Source: Devosia marina
Lineage (GTDB): Bacteria; Pseudomonadota; Alphaproteobacteria; Rhizobiales; Devosiaceae
Assembly (NCBI RefSeq): GCF_009758415.1
Contig: NZ_WQRF01000013.1
Span: forward strand, 1-46,251
Length of the DNA stretch: 46,251 nucleotides
Direction: 5' to 3'
Shown: positions 7,613 to 15,162 of the stretch, one piece after another
Numbering within the stretch: position 1 is the first letter of the stretch
Layout: each line of letters begins with the position of its first letter
Position numbers and translations under genes: made by a program
Notes under the pieces: generated by a model
What the model was told of the DNA's origin: nothing
Seen by the model: the letters and a program-made list of their open reading frames with translations, nothing else
The model's database searches: none

Positions 7613-8329
7613 CTACTCAAGTAGGCGTTGAATATGCGGAGTGATAACCAGCATTAACAGCATGGTGCCGCCAAGGCCGAGTATCACCCGGCCGGCAAGC
7701 TCGAAACGCCCAACGAGTCCGCTCATTCTGGCGGCGCCAACATGCGCGGCCAAGCCGACCAGCGACAGCACGCTCCCCACCCCCACCAGCATCGCCAGGG
7801 CAAATATCACGCCGGCCTCCGGAGATCCCATCGAGGTCGCCATCACCACTGTGAACAGTGTCAATGGACAGGGCACCAAACCCGCGGCCACGGCAAAAAG
7901 ACCGGGATGCTCATGCGATCGCGTGGGCCAGATGGCGCGCCAGACCATCCAGACCGCAATTGCGGCGAGCAAGACCTGGCTGGTTGTTTCGAGAAACGGC
8001 GCCCGGCCTGCCTGGGTGATAGTGCGCGACACCAGCCAATTGGCCCCGAAGCCGATGGCGACAGCGCTACCGATGTGGGTAGCGCTGAGCAGCATCGAGG
8101 TCGCGAAGGCCTTGAGCAGACCGAGCCGCTCTCCCAGGACGAAGGTTGCGAGAACCAGTTTATTGTGTCCCGGCGTCAGGGCATGGGCCATGCCGAACAC
8201 AACCGCGAGCGGCATTGCTCCAAGCAGGGCAAGCCAGTCACCGCTCGCCGAGAAGGCGCTGATCTGATCTGCAACCGACCGCTGGATATCATCCTGCAGC
8301 GCAACCAGAAAGGCCAGGATATCGGTCAT
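7613..8329 (-). CDS. NicO-family nickel/cobalt permease
   Basis: A 238-residue membrane protein with about six helices. The NicO/RcnA metal motif GMAHALTPGHNKLVL lies at about 46-60 (His49 and His55), a second motif SATHIGSAVAIGF lies near 83-95, and GLVPCPLTLFTV follows in the second half. RcnA-type members export Ni/Co and others import. Its place at the end of an operon with a CsoR/InrS-type sensor and a His-tailed MFS exporter points to nickel or cobalt efflux, but direction is inferred. The ATG overlaps the stop of the MFS gene by 4 bp. Confidence 0.85.
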   Translation of the reverse strand: MTDILAFLVALQDDIQRSVADQISAFSASGDWLALLGAMPLAVVFGMAHALTPGHNKLVLATFVLGERLGLLKAFATSMLLSATHIGSAVAIGFGANWLVSRTITQAGRAPFLETTSQVLLAAIAVWMVWRAIWPTRSHEHPGLFAVAAGLVPCPLTLFTVVMATSMGSPEAGVIFALAMLVGVGSVLSLVGLAAHVGAARMSGLVGRFELAGRVILGLGGTMLLMLVITPHIQRLLE

Positions 8330-9630
8330 CGACCCGGCCAGTTGGCGTGCTCGGCGTCGATGACAAAGGCATGGATATGGCGATGGCCATGTCCGGCCAG
8401 ATGCGGGTGACCTGCGGGCAGGTCATCATGGCTGTGCTCGATCTCGACCGGGTCACCCTGCGGCCAGAGCCGCGTGGCCGCGACGACGCCAAAGGTCGCA
8501 ATGGCGGCCATGGCGATGAACGTAAACTGCATGCCTGCTGTCGCCCCAAGCCAGCCGGCCAGCGGATAGCTGAGGAGCCATGTGGCATGGGAGAGCGCAA
8601 ACTGGGCGGCGAACAAGGCCGGACGATCTTCGGGATGGGATGAGCGGCGGATCAGGCGGCCGGTCGGCGTCTGGGTGGCCGCATAGCCGATACCGATGAC
8701 GAACCACAGCGCCAGGAGTGTGCCGTAGCCGCCGACAACACTGCCCGCCAGCATTGTAGCAACAAGCAGGCCCGCTCCAGCGAGCATGACGGGACGGTCG
8801 GCGAACCGGTCCAGCAGTTTTGGCAGGGCCAGCGCAGCAACCATTGAGCCACCACCAAAGGCCGCCAGGGCAATGGCGGTGGCCTGTTGGTCGAGCCCGA
8901 AGGACGATTGCACCAGTACCACGGTATTGACGATGACCATGGCCCCGGCGGCTGAAACGGCAAAGGTCAGCGCCAGAAGGCCTCGCAGGCGCGGCGTCTT
9001 GAGGTAAATGCGCATGCCCCGGGTGGTGCGGTCATAGATGCCGCGCGGTGCAGCGGGTTTCGGGCTGGGCAGGACCACCGAAAGCACCAGCAGCGCGGAG
9101 GCCAGAAACCCGATGACTGTCCCGGCAAAGAGCCTGTTGAAAGAGATGACCGTCAGGAGCGCTGCGGCGAGCAGCGGACTGGCCACGCTTTCAAGGTCAT
9201 AGGTTAGGCGCGAAAGCGACAAGGCCCGCGTATAGTGCTTCTCATCCGAGAGCACGTCCGGGATGGTGGCTTGAAAGGTCGGCGTGAAGGCGGCCGAAGC
9301 TGATTGCAGCACAAAGATCAGCACATAGACCTGCCAGATCTCGGTGACGAAGGGCAGCAGCACCGCCACCCCGGCCCGCACAAGATCGAGCCCCACTAGC
9401 ATGGCCCGACGGGGCAGGCGCTCGGCAAATGCCGATGCGATGGGCGCCACGCCCACATAGGCAATCATCTTGATGGCGAGAGCAGTTCCGAGCACGGCGC
9501 CGGCATCGGCGCCCGCGAGATCAAAGGCCAGCAGGCCAAGCGCCACCGTGGCGAGACCCGTGCCGATCAAGGCGATGACCTGGGCCAGGAACAGGTGTCG
9601 ATAGGTGCGATTGGCGAGCACGGCCAGCAT
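8326..9630 (-). CDS. MFS transporter with His-rich C terminus, probable nickel exporter (NreB/NrsD-like)
   Basis: A 434-residue major facilitator with 12 predicted helices. It starts LANRTYRHLFLAQVIALIGTG and includes the loop motif AERLPRRAML. The cytoplasmic C-terminal tail (about 390-430) is strongly His-rich (EHSHDDLPAGHPHLAGHGHR HIHAF), as in nickel-resistance exporters of the NreB/NrsD type, where the tail binds metal. It begins 11 bp after the sensor gene and overlaps the NicO gene by 4 bp, so the three are one transcript under the operator at 9925. The metal specificity (Ni, possibly Co) is inferred from tail and context. Confidence 0.85.
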   Translation of the reverse strand: MLAVLANRTYRHLFLAQVIALIGTGLATVALGLLAFDLAGADAGAVLGTALAIKMIAYVGVAPIASAFAERLPRRAMLVGLDLVRAGVAVLLPFVTEIWQVYVLIFVLQSASAAFTPTFQATIPDVLSDEKHYTRALSLSRLTYDLESVASPLLAAALLTVISFNRLFAGTVIGFLASALLVLSVVLPSPKPAAPRGIYDRTTRGMRIYLKTPRLRGLLALTFAVSAAGAMVIVNTVVLVQSSFGLDQQATAIALAAFGGGSMVAALALPKLLDRFADRPVMLAGAGLLVATMLAGSVVGGYGTLLALWFVIGIGYAATQTPTGRLIRRSSHPEDRPALFAAQFALSHATWLLSYPLAGWLGATAGMQFTFIAMAAIATFGVVAATRLWPQGDPVEIEHSHDDLPAGHPHLAGHGHRHIHAFVIDAEHANWPGR

Positions 9631-9641
9631 CTGGAGAACCT

Positions 9642-9917
9642 TTAGAGGTAGCGGGTAATTTCACGGAAGCCGTCAATGGCGGCACGGTCGACGGAACCGT
9701 CCTGGGTGACCGCGTCATCGAGGCAGTGCTCGAGATGATCGTGGATCAGCGTCTTCTTGGCCTGCTGGATGGCCTTTTCGACCGCATGCAGTTGCTGGGC
9801 GATATCGACACAGGGGCGGCCGGTCTCGATCATCTCGATCACCGATCTCAGGTGGCCATCGGCTCGCTTGAGACGTTTGACGATATCGGGGTGCGAGGCG
9901 TGGATGTGTTCGGTCAT
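9642..9917 (-). CDS. CsoR/RcnR/InrS-family metal-sensing repressor
   Basis: A 91-residue all-helical regulator. The ligand positions of the family are Cys36 (TGRPC), His61 and Cys65 (HDHLEHCL), with an additional His64 and an N-terminal His-rich start (MTEHIHASH). The Cys-His-Cys set resembles CsoR and the nickel sensor InrS more than RcnR or FrmR. Such proteins bind G-tract operators as tetramers and release DNA on metal binding. ATG 9917 starts 7 bp after a perfect inverted repeat, so autoregulation is very likely. Downstream transporters suggest that nickel or cobalt is the effector. Confidence 0.88.
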   Translation of the reverse strand: MTEHIHASHPDIVKRLKRADGHLRSVIEMIETGRPCVDIAQQLHAVEKAIQQAKKTLIHDHLEHCLDDAVTQDGSVDRAAIDGFREITRYL

Positions 9918-9924
9918 GCACCAA

Positions 9925-9951
9925 GACCTATCCCCCCTGGGGGGATAGGTC
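9925..9951. promoter_or_regulatory. Perfect 13-bp inverted-repeat operator for the CsoR/InrS-type sensor
   Basis: A 27-bp palindrome: the left arm GACCTATCCCCCC, one central T, and the right arm GGGGGGATAGGTC. The G/C tract flanked by A/T-containing dyads is the hallmark of CsoR/RcnR/InrS operators. It lies between the sensor start codon (9917) and the preceding membrane-anchor gene. On the transcribed strand the G-run and AGG arm overlap the place where a ribosome-binding site would be, so a bound repressor would block both promoter and leader. Confidence 0.88.
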
Positions 9952-9977
9952 AATGTCGTGATCTTCAGAGATTGGCC

Positions 9978-10739
9978 TTAGATCAGCTTGCGAAATTCCT
10001 GATAGTCGCCGCCTGTGCGCAGCGTCACCACGACGTCGTCACTGCCGCGATTGCGGAAGAACCAGCCATGCGTCCCCGAGACTGGGGGGATCAATTCACC
10101 AGCGTCACTCGCCACCCCGCGGCCTTTTTCATAGGTCAAGGACTGTCCCTCGCCCTCACCATGGGCATCGAAGTTGATGACGCCGCCATCGACGACGAAC
10201 TCATAGGTGGCGACGGCACCAGCCTGCATGACCAGCTTATATTCCGTCCCCTCCATGGGTGTGAGGGTGAAGGTAACCTCGTCGCGCCAGAGCGGCGCGG
10301 CAACGGCCGCTGGCGCTTCAACGGGAGCAGTCGCAGCGGCCAATTCGGCTGGTGCGGGAGCGACCTCAGTCGGCACTGCCACTGTTGGCTGGGTCGACTG
10401 CAGTTCCAGGATCAGGCTTTCGAGGGCATCGACCCGCGCCGCCAGTTGCTGCGTGTCTGTCGCTGGGGCAGGCGTTGGGCTCGGAATGGTTGTTCCGGCT
10501 GCAACCGCTGCGCTCAACGCTTCTCCAGCTGCGGCCTCCTCGGCGAGCTGCATCTTGATCTGCCCCATGGTGGTGAGGCCCGTCAGACGCCCGAAGCCGG
10601 TGGGGTCGATGCCGTATTCGGAGGGCAGCACGACGGTAATGAGGATGGCCAGGGCACTCACGCCGGCGATGACGGTCGAGCGGATCAGGCGGTCCGTCGT
10701 GGGCAGGTCGGCCTTGCTGGGAAAGTCGGTATTGTACAT
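9978..10739 (-). CDS. HupE-associated transmembrane anchor protein
   Basis: A 253-residue protein. A short cytoplasmic start is followed by one membrane helix (about 22-40, TVIAGVSALAILITVVLPS), then a coiled-coil-like and Ala/Pro/Thr-rich linker (about 65-150, including VDALESLILELQ) and a C-terminal beta-rich periplasmic domain (WRDEVTFTLTPMEGTEYKL, then THGWFFRNRG). Proteins of this layout occur next to HupE/UreJ permeases in alphaproteobacteria, and their function is not established. It begins 12 bp after the HupE gene. A role in presenting metal to, or organising, the permease is inference from linkage. Confidence 0.75.
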   Translation of the reverse strand: MYNTDFPSKADLPTTDRLIRSTVIAGVSALAILITVVLPSEYGIDPTGFGRLTGLTTMGQIKMQLAEEAAAGEALSAAVAAGTTIPSPTPAPATDTQQLAARVDALESLILELQSTQPTVAVPTEVAPAPAELAAATAPVEAPAAVAAPLWRDEVTFTLTPMEGTEYKLVMQAGAVATYEFVVDGGVINFDAHGEGEGQSLTYEKGRGVASDAGELIPPVSGTHGWFFRNRGSDDVVVTLRTGGDYQEFRKLI

Positions 10740-10751
10740 GGGAAGTAATCC

Positions 10752-11474
10752 TTAGGGCACGACTATGAAGCCGACGAGCTGGTATCCGAACAGCACGAAA
10801 CCGGCGCACATCATGGCGACGTTGGCAGAATAAGCGAGCTTCCAGAACGAGCGCGTGCGCCGCCAGAAACCCATGACGATGAGGATGGCGGCCAAAGCCA
10901 GCAGTTGCCCGATCTCGACCCCGACATTGAAGGCGATAAGGTTTGGCAGGAGTCCATCCGGCGACATGTCGTATTCAAGCACCTTTGTCGCGAGACCCAG
11001 GCCATGGAACAGGCCGAAGATCAGGGTCGCCGCCTTGGTATTGGGCTGGAAGCCAAGCCAGCGCTGGAAGGCGCCGATATTGTCCAGCGCCTTGTACACC
11101 ACCGACAGGCCGATGATGGCATCGATGAAATAAGAGCTGATGGCCCAGTTGAAATAGACGCCCAGCAGCATTGTGGTGGAGTGCCCGATGGCGAACAGCG
11201 ACACATAAATGCCGATATGCTCCATCCGATAGAGGAAGAAGATGACGCCGAGCAGGAACAGGATGTGGTCATAGCCGGTGATCATGTGCTTGGCGCCCAG
11301 ATAGACATACGGCAGCAGGTTCCAGCCGGTGATTTCGGCGATGTAGCCGGCGTCGGATGTGTCGACGCCATGCGCCTGAGCGGCGCCGGTCAAGGCGAGG
11401 GCAGCCGCCAACGCCAGGAGGGCGGTCACGATCGGCCTGAATGGCCAAATCGCCCACGGAGGATTGAGGGTCAT
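10752..11474 (-). CDS. hupE: HupE/UreJ-family nickel/cobalt permease
   Basis: A 240-residue membrane protein. It has a signal-like first segment ending AAQAHG, followed by the HupE/UreJ core GAKHMITGYDHILFLLGVIF (His63, Asp69, His70), AIGHSTTMLLG and LFGLFHGLGLA, giving about seven helices. HupE/UreJ proteins carry nickel or cobalt for hydrogenases and ureases, but no such enzyme is in this window. Its neighbours (His-rich periplasmic protein upstream, anchor protein downstream, sensor and exporters beyond) suggest general metal homeostasis. The start has no strong ribosome-binding site. Confidence 0.87.
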   Translation of the reverse strand: MTLNPPWAIWPFRPIVTALLALAAALALTGAAQAHGVDTSDAGYIAEITGWNLLPYVYLGAKHMITGYDHILFLLGVIFFLYRMEHIGIYVSLFAIGHSTTMLLGVYFNWAISSYFIDAIIGLSVVYKALDNIGAFQRWLGFQPNTKAATLIFGLFHGLGLATKVLEYDMSPDGLLPNLIAFNVGVEIGQLLALAAILIVMGFWRRTRSFWKLAYSANVAMMCAGFVLFGYQLVGFIVVP

Positions 11475-11520
11475 GGAATTGATCCGTGCATGTGAACGTG
11501 AGGGGCTTGCCTCTGGCGGG

Positions 11521-11847
11521 TCACAGCAAGGTTTTAGGTGGTCTTTCGGTGCCGAACCGGATGGAGCTCTTTATACCCAAGACCATGCCGCCGGGCCAAT
11601 CCGGCGAGAGGTGGACCAAGACGACAGTCTGGACACTCGGATGATGGGGCACATCATGGGCATGATCGGTGGCGTCGTGGATATCCGCGCCGACATCACC
11701 ATGGACGTGGCCGTGCGATTCCACGGCTTCGACAACGGCCCCAATGACATGCGAATGCGCTGCCGCAGCCACGACCGGCGTGGCGAGCAGCGAGGCAAAG
11801 ACCAGGGCGACGAGCGCCGTCAGCCATCTGATTGGCCATATCCGCAT
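11521..11847 (-). CDS. His-rich periplasmic protein, putative metal binding
   Basis: A 108-residue product with a signal peptide (MRIWPIRWLTALVALVFASL to VVAAAA). The mature region is dense in His and Asp (HSHVIGAVVEAVESHGHVHG, then DIHDATDHAHDVPHHPS) and the tail ends ERPPKTLL. About a dozen histidines in some 45 residues make metal binding likely. The layout resembles small periplasmic proteins found at the head of czc/ncc-type metal operons, but I cannot assign the family firmly. It is the first gene of the minus-strand run leading to HupE (46-bp gap), and probably buffers periplasmic nickel, cobalt or zinc. Confidence 0.7.
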   Translation of the reverse strand: MRIWPIRWLTALVALVFASLLATPVVAAAAHSHVIGAVVEAVESHGHVHGDVGADIHDATDHAHDVPHHPSVQTVVLVHLSPDWPGGMVLGIKSSIRFGTERPPKTLL

Positions 11848-11888
11848 GGTTCGAAGTTTGCCCCGGTCTGGTTAATGCGCGCTAAAGA

Positions 11889-11905
11889 CGAGGTGCGCCA
11901 CCTCG
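11889..11905. promoter_or_regulatory. GC-rich palindrome upstream of the metal cluster
   Basis: A 7-bp inverted repeat, CGAGGTG-CGC-CACCTCG, ends 42 bp before the start of the His-rich gene. On the minus strand it is followed by TCTTT. It could be the terminator of the decayed gene upstream or a regulator site for the cluster. It does not resemble the G-tract operator at 9925. Confidence 0.35.
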
Positions 11906-11939
11906 GCGCGGCTTCGTTCGCCTATGAGGGTGGCTGTTC

Positions 11940-12190
11940 TATGGCAGAAGGCCGGTGCCTAGGCCGATAGCGCCAGCGCCCACAACGTGCCATGCGAAAG
12001 ACCAGGATGGCCGCCAGGAGGCAGAGGACCAGCGCAAGCCAATCGATTGTGGAACGCCGGCACGGCCATGTTGTGCGGCCCCCCAAAAAAGACGACAGAC
12101 GTCCTCGAACACCACATGAAGACCAAACCAGATCGCCAGGTTCCGGATGTACGAACGGCAGCAAAGCTGTTTTCCCAACTCAAAGCAGAC
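11940..12190 (-). pseudogene. Decayed membrane-protein fragment, possibly the C-terminal part of a chromate transporter
   Basis: On the minus strand one frame reads RNLAIWFGLHVVFEDVCRLF and then AAQHGRAGVP. A second frame continues STIDWLALVLCLLAAILVF, then MARCGRW. Joined by a single frame change near 12050, they resemble the NLxxWFxLHVLF and STxDxxALxLxxxAxxxxFR segments of ChrA-type transporters. No start codon, ribosome-binding site or intact frame supports expression. The fragment sits between the metal cluster and a recombinase gene, consistent with a break point. The family is suggested by pattern only. Confidence 0.35.
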
Positions 12191-12335
12191 TATCCGCAAA
12201 CGGCCCCGTTGGAGGCGCTGCCGAAGAGGGTTGTGGGGCAGGGGGTAGCTCTTCCGAGGCGGCACGGCGCCGACCGATGAACCGCTCGCCTTAATCGTTC
12301 TCCGATTGGCCGATGTTGGCCAAAGGAGAATGAAA

Positions 12336-12968
12336 ATGGGTATCTCACAATATGACCCCGCCGCCAGAGGTCGGCCGGCGTGGAACGCCGGTCGGCAAGT
12401 CGGCGCAAAGCGAGCGCTCAAGGTCCGGCAGATCTGGGCCATCCGGTTCTTCCTGGACCGGGAGGGCCGCATGCGCGACCGAGCGCTGTTTGACATGGCA
12501 ATCGATAGCAAGCTGCGCGGCTGCGATCTGGTCAAGCTCAAGATCGGCACACTGGTGACCGGTCATGACATTCGCGCCAGGGCGATGGTGATCCAGCAGA
12601 AGACCGGCCGGCCGGTGCAATTCGAGATCACGAGCGACGCCAGAGCGAGTTTGCTGGCGTGGCTCGAAAGGCGAGGAGGCTCGGTAGAGGATTTTGCCTT
12701 TCCTAGCAGAGCTGTTCCAAACGACCACCTGAGCACCAAGCAATATGCTCGGCTGGTGGATGAGTGGGTGACGGCTATCGGTCTTCGCAAGGAGGAATAC
12801 GGTACGCACTCGCTCAGGCGCACCAAGGCCTCGCTCATCTATAAGGCCACCGGTAATCTCCGCGCCGTGCAAATCCTACTTGGCCATACTAAGATTGAGA
12901 ACACGGTTCGGTACCTGGGCGTTGATGTCGAAGACGCACTAGAACTGGCAGAGCACACCGAAGTCTGA
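12336..12968 (+). CDS. Short tyrosine recombinase / integrase
   Basis: A 210-residue protein consisting mainly of the tyrosine recombinase catalytic domain. It shows a first Arg region (LFDMAIDSKLRGCDLVKLKI), HSLRRT (the HxxR box, about 167-172), ILLGHTKIENT (the His region) and the nucleophile Tyr in TVRYLGVDVEDAL. The large N-terminal arm-binding domain of phage integrases is missing, as in a group of small chromosomal recombinases common in alphaproteobacteria. ATG 12336 has GGAG 7 nt upstream. No att duplication or cargo is visible, so it may be a solitary enzyme or the remains of a mobile island. Confidence 0.88.
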   Translation: MGISQYDPAARGRPAWNAGRQVGAKRALKVRQIWAIRFFLDREGRMRDRALFDMAIDSKLRGCDLVKLKIGTLVTGHDIRARAMVIQQKTGRPVQFEITSDARASLLAWLERRGGSVEDFAFPSRAVPNDHLSTKQYARLVDEWVTAIGLRKEEYGTHSLRRTKASLIYKATGNLRAVQILLGHTKIENTVRYLGVDVEDALELAEHTEV

Positions 12969-12974
12969 CGATCA

Positions 12975-12999
12975 GCGGCCCCACCTTCGGTGAGGCCGC
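12975..12999 (+). terminator. Hairpin after the recombinase gene
   Basis: An inverted repeat of GCGGCC with GGCCGC, extended by CACC and GGTG around a TTC loop, lies 7 bp past the stop codon. There is no pronounced U-tract after it. Confidence 0.5.
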
Positions 13000-13573
13000 A
13001 CGCGAAGACGCTTACGGACCAATATCATGCTTCGAGCGCTGTAACCGGACGGTCGGCAATCCCTTGATCACGTCACTTCCAAAGAGTGCATCCGGACCAT
13101 CATTGATGCGCCCCATTCCCACCGTTCAGGCCGGGATTTTGATTTTCCAAAACCGGTCATCCCGCCTGGGTAAGAAGCCATCTCATTGAACGGGACATCG
13201 GAAGTGCGCGACGAGATGGCTCAACTGCGTAGGCTGCGTGCCCTAGCCCGTATCGGTCTGTTTGCGCTGCCACAAAACCTAGCTGTGCCTCTTAACATAC
13301 CCGAAATCACAGAAGCCTGATCAGCCTGGCAAAACGGAGTGGACGCAACGTTATCGGTATTGCTAGCCTAAATTCGAGGATCTAAGTTGAACGAAGGCTG
13401 GGCAATACCTAAAAAGTGCTCAATATCCGTAGCAGAACAACGGGTCATCAGCCACAATGCCAAAATCCCCTATAATCCCTCTTGATAGCGCCACGCAGTA
13501 TGTGGTGCTGGATGGAATGGTATCATTTCCAAGAAACGAGGATTGTGCCGAAGATTTTCCTGGCGATGCAATA
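13000..13573. other. About 570 bp with no assigned gene; AT-richer towards the right
   Basis: The only coding-like stretch is a plus-strand frame of 44 codons (13186-13320). It reads VRDEMAQLRRLRALARIGLF, then ALPQNLAVPLNIPEITEA before TGA, and is preceded in the same frame by a stop at about 13171. It has a possible TTG start but no ribosome-binding site. I recognise no family. The segment 13340-13580 is noticeably AT-richer than its surroundings and holds no clear gene, RNA or repeat. It may be residue of the mobile segment carrying the recombinase. Confidence 0.3.
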
Positions 13574-13622
13574 AGATATAAAAAAAGAAGCTTCACTTCG
13601 TCACTTTTTAGCGAAGGTGCTT
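13574..13622 (-). terminator. Rho-independent terminator of the gabT-gabD operon
   Basis: On the minus strand, AAGCACCTTCG pairs (with small bulges) with CGAAGTGAAGCTT across a short A-rich loop. This is directly followed by CTTTTTTTATA. It lies about 75 bp beyond the gabD stop codon. Confidence 0.75.
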
Positions 13623-13695
13623 AAGAGATTTATGTTCTGGGCTGGGTCACGTCCAATATTTCAATGCGCAAACTCACTGAGTGACTAGCGCGAGA

Positions 13696-15147
13696 TCAAT
13701 GCACGATCAATCCAACGCAAGTATATTTGAGTTCGGTAAACTCCAAAATTCCGTGGTGTGATCCTTCACGCGAATTGCCGCTCTGCTTGACGCCGCCGAA
13801 GGGCGCCAATTCAGTCGAGATGACGCCGGTATTCACCCCGACCATGCCATATTCAAGACGTTCCATCACTGAAAACATACGGGAAACATTCTGAGTATAA
13901 AAATAGGCTGCAAGCCCGGTCTCAGTGTCATTGGCTGCAGCGATAACCTCATCTTCCTCGATAAAGCGGAAGACCGGCGCGAGGGGGCCAAAGGTCTCTT
14001 CGTTGGCCACTAGCATTGTGGCGTTGACGCCGGTCAGTACGGTGGGCTCGAAAAAGGTCTGCCCCAAACCATGACGCTTGCCACCCAGTTCAACCCTGGC
14101 GCCTTTGGCGAGCGCATCGGCGACGTGGGACTGAACCTTGGCCACCGCTTCCTCGGTGATCAAGGGTCCCTGGACAACCCCGTCGGCAAAGCCGTCGCCG
14201 ACCTGTAGCGCCCGGACCCGTTCGATCAGCTTGGCAACGAAGGCATCATGGACCTTGTCCTGCACATAGATGCGATTGGTACAGACACAGGTCTGGCCCA
14301 TATTGCGGAACTTGGAGATAATGGCGCCGTCTACCGCCGCATCAAGATCGGCATCTTCGAAGACGATGAAGGGGGCGTTTCCTCCCAGTTCGAGTGCCAC
14401 TTTCTTGACGGTGCCAGCGGCCTGACCCATCAGAATTCTGCCCACCTCGGTGGACCCGGTGAAACTGACAAGGCGCACCTTGGGATGAGAGGTCAACACG
14501 CCGCCAATGGCAATGGCGTCGCCGGTGATCACATTGAGCGTACCCGCCGGAAACCCGGCGCGCTGCGCCAATTCGGACAGGGCGAATGCGGTCAGCGGAG
14601 TCTCCGGCGCAGGCTTAAGCACCACGGTGCAGCCAGCGGCTAGGGCCGGGCCGACCTTGCGCGTGATCATGGCTGCGGGGAAATTCCAGGGGGTGATCGC
14701 GGCCACCACACCAATGGGCTGACGCAATACCATGATGCGTGCGTCGGCGCGATGGGCAGGCAACAGTTCGCCCGCAATACGTTTGGCCTCTTCAGCATAA
14801 AACTCGACATAGGAAGCGGCATAGTCGATCTCGCCCAGAGCCTCGGCGAAGGGTTTTCCTTGTTCGCTGGTCAGTATGGTCGCAAGATCATCGCGATTGG
14901 CGACAATCAATTCAAACCATTTGCGCAGGGTGGCGCCCCGATCCTTGGCGGTGCGCGCCGCCCATGGGTGGAAGGCGGCCTGAGCCGCCGCGACGGCTTC
15001 TGTCGCCTCGGCAGCACCGTGATGGGGGACCTTGGCGATAAGCTCGCCATTAGCCGGATTGAGGACCGCTGTGGTGGCCTCGCCGATGAACTGCCCATTG
15101 ATCAGGCTTTGCGTCCGCAGCAGGGTGGGATCGGTGAGAGTGCGCAT
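13696..15147 (-). CDS. gabD: NAD(P)-dependent succinate-semialdehyde dehydrogenase
   Basis: A 483-residue aldehyde dehydrogenase of the GabD type. It oxidises succinate semialdehyde to succinate, the last step of GABA breakdown. The Rossmann segment has TPWNFPAAM at 152-160 and Lys178. The general base Glu253 is in ELGGNAP. The nucleophile Cys287 is in GQTCVCTNRI, with Cys289 giving the CxC pair typical of redox-sensitive SSADHs. Length is normal. It follows gabT by 15 bp on the same strand and is followed by a strong terminator, so the two form an operon. Confidence 0.93.
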   Translation of the reverse strand: MRTLTDPTLLRTQSLINGQFIGEATTAVLNPANGELIAKVPHHGAAEATEAVAAAQAAFHPWAARTAKDRGATLRKWFELIVANRDDLATILTSEQGKPFAEALGEIDYAASYVEFYAEEAKRIAGELLPAHRADARIMVLRQPIGVVAAITPWNFPAAMITRKVGPALAAGCTVVLKPAPETPLTAFALSELAQRAGFPAGTLNVITGDAIAIGGVLTSHPKVRLVSFTGSTEVGRILMGQAAGTVKKVALELGGNAPFIVFEDADLDAAVDGAIISKFRNMGQTCVCTNRIYVQDKVHDAFVAKLIERVRALQVGDGFADGVVQGPLITEEAVAKVQSHVADALAKGARVELGGKRHGLGQTFFEPTVLTGVNATMLVANEETFGPLAPVFRFIEEDEVIAAANDTETGLAAYFYTQNVSRMFSVMERLEYGMVGVNTGVISTELAPFGGVKQSGNSREGSHHGILEFTELKYTCVGLIVH

Positions 15148-15162
15148 ATTTGGTTCCTGAAC

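Noticed and set aside
9726..10748. A 340-codon plus-strand frame opposite the sensor and anchor genes
   Set aside because: It crosses the operator and two well-supported minus-strand genes and has no recognisable domain.
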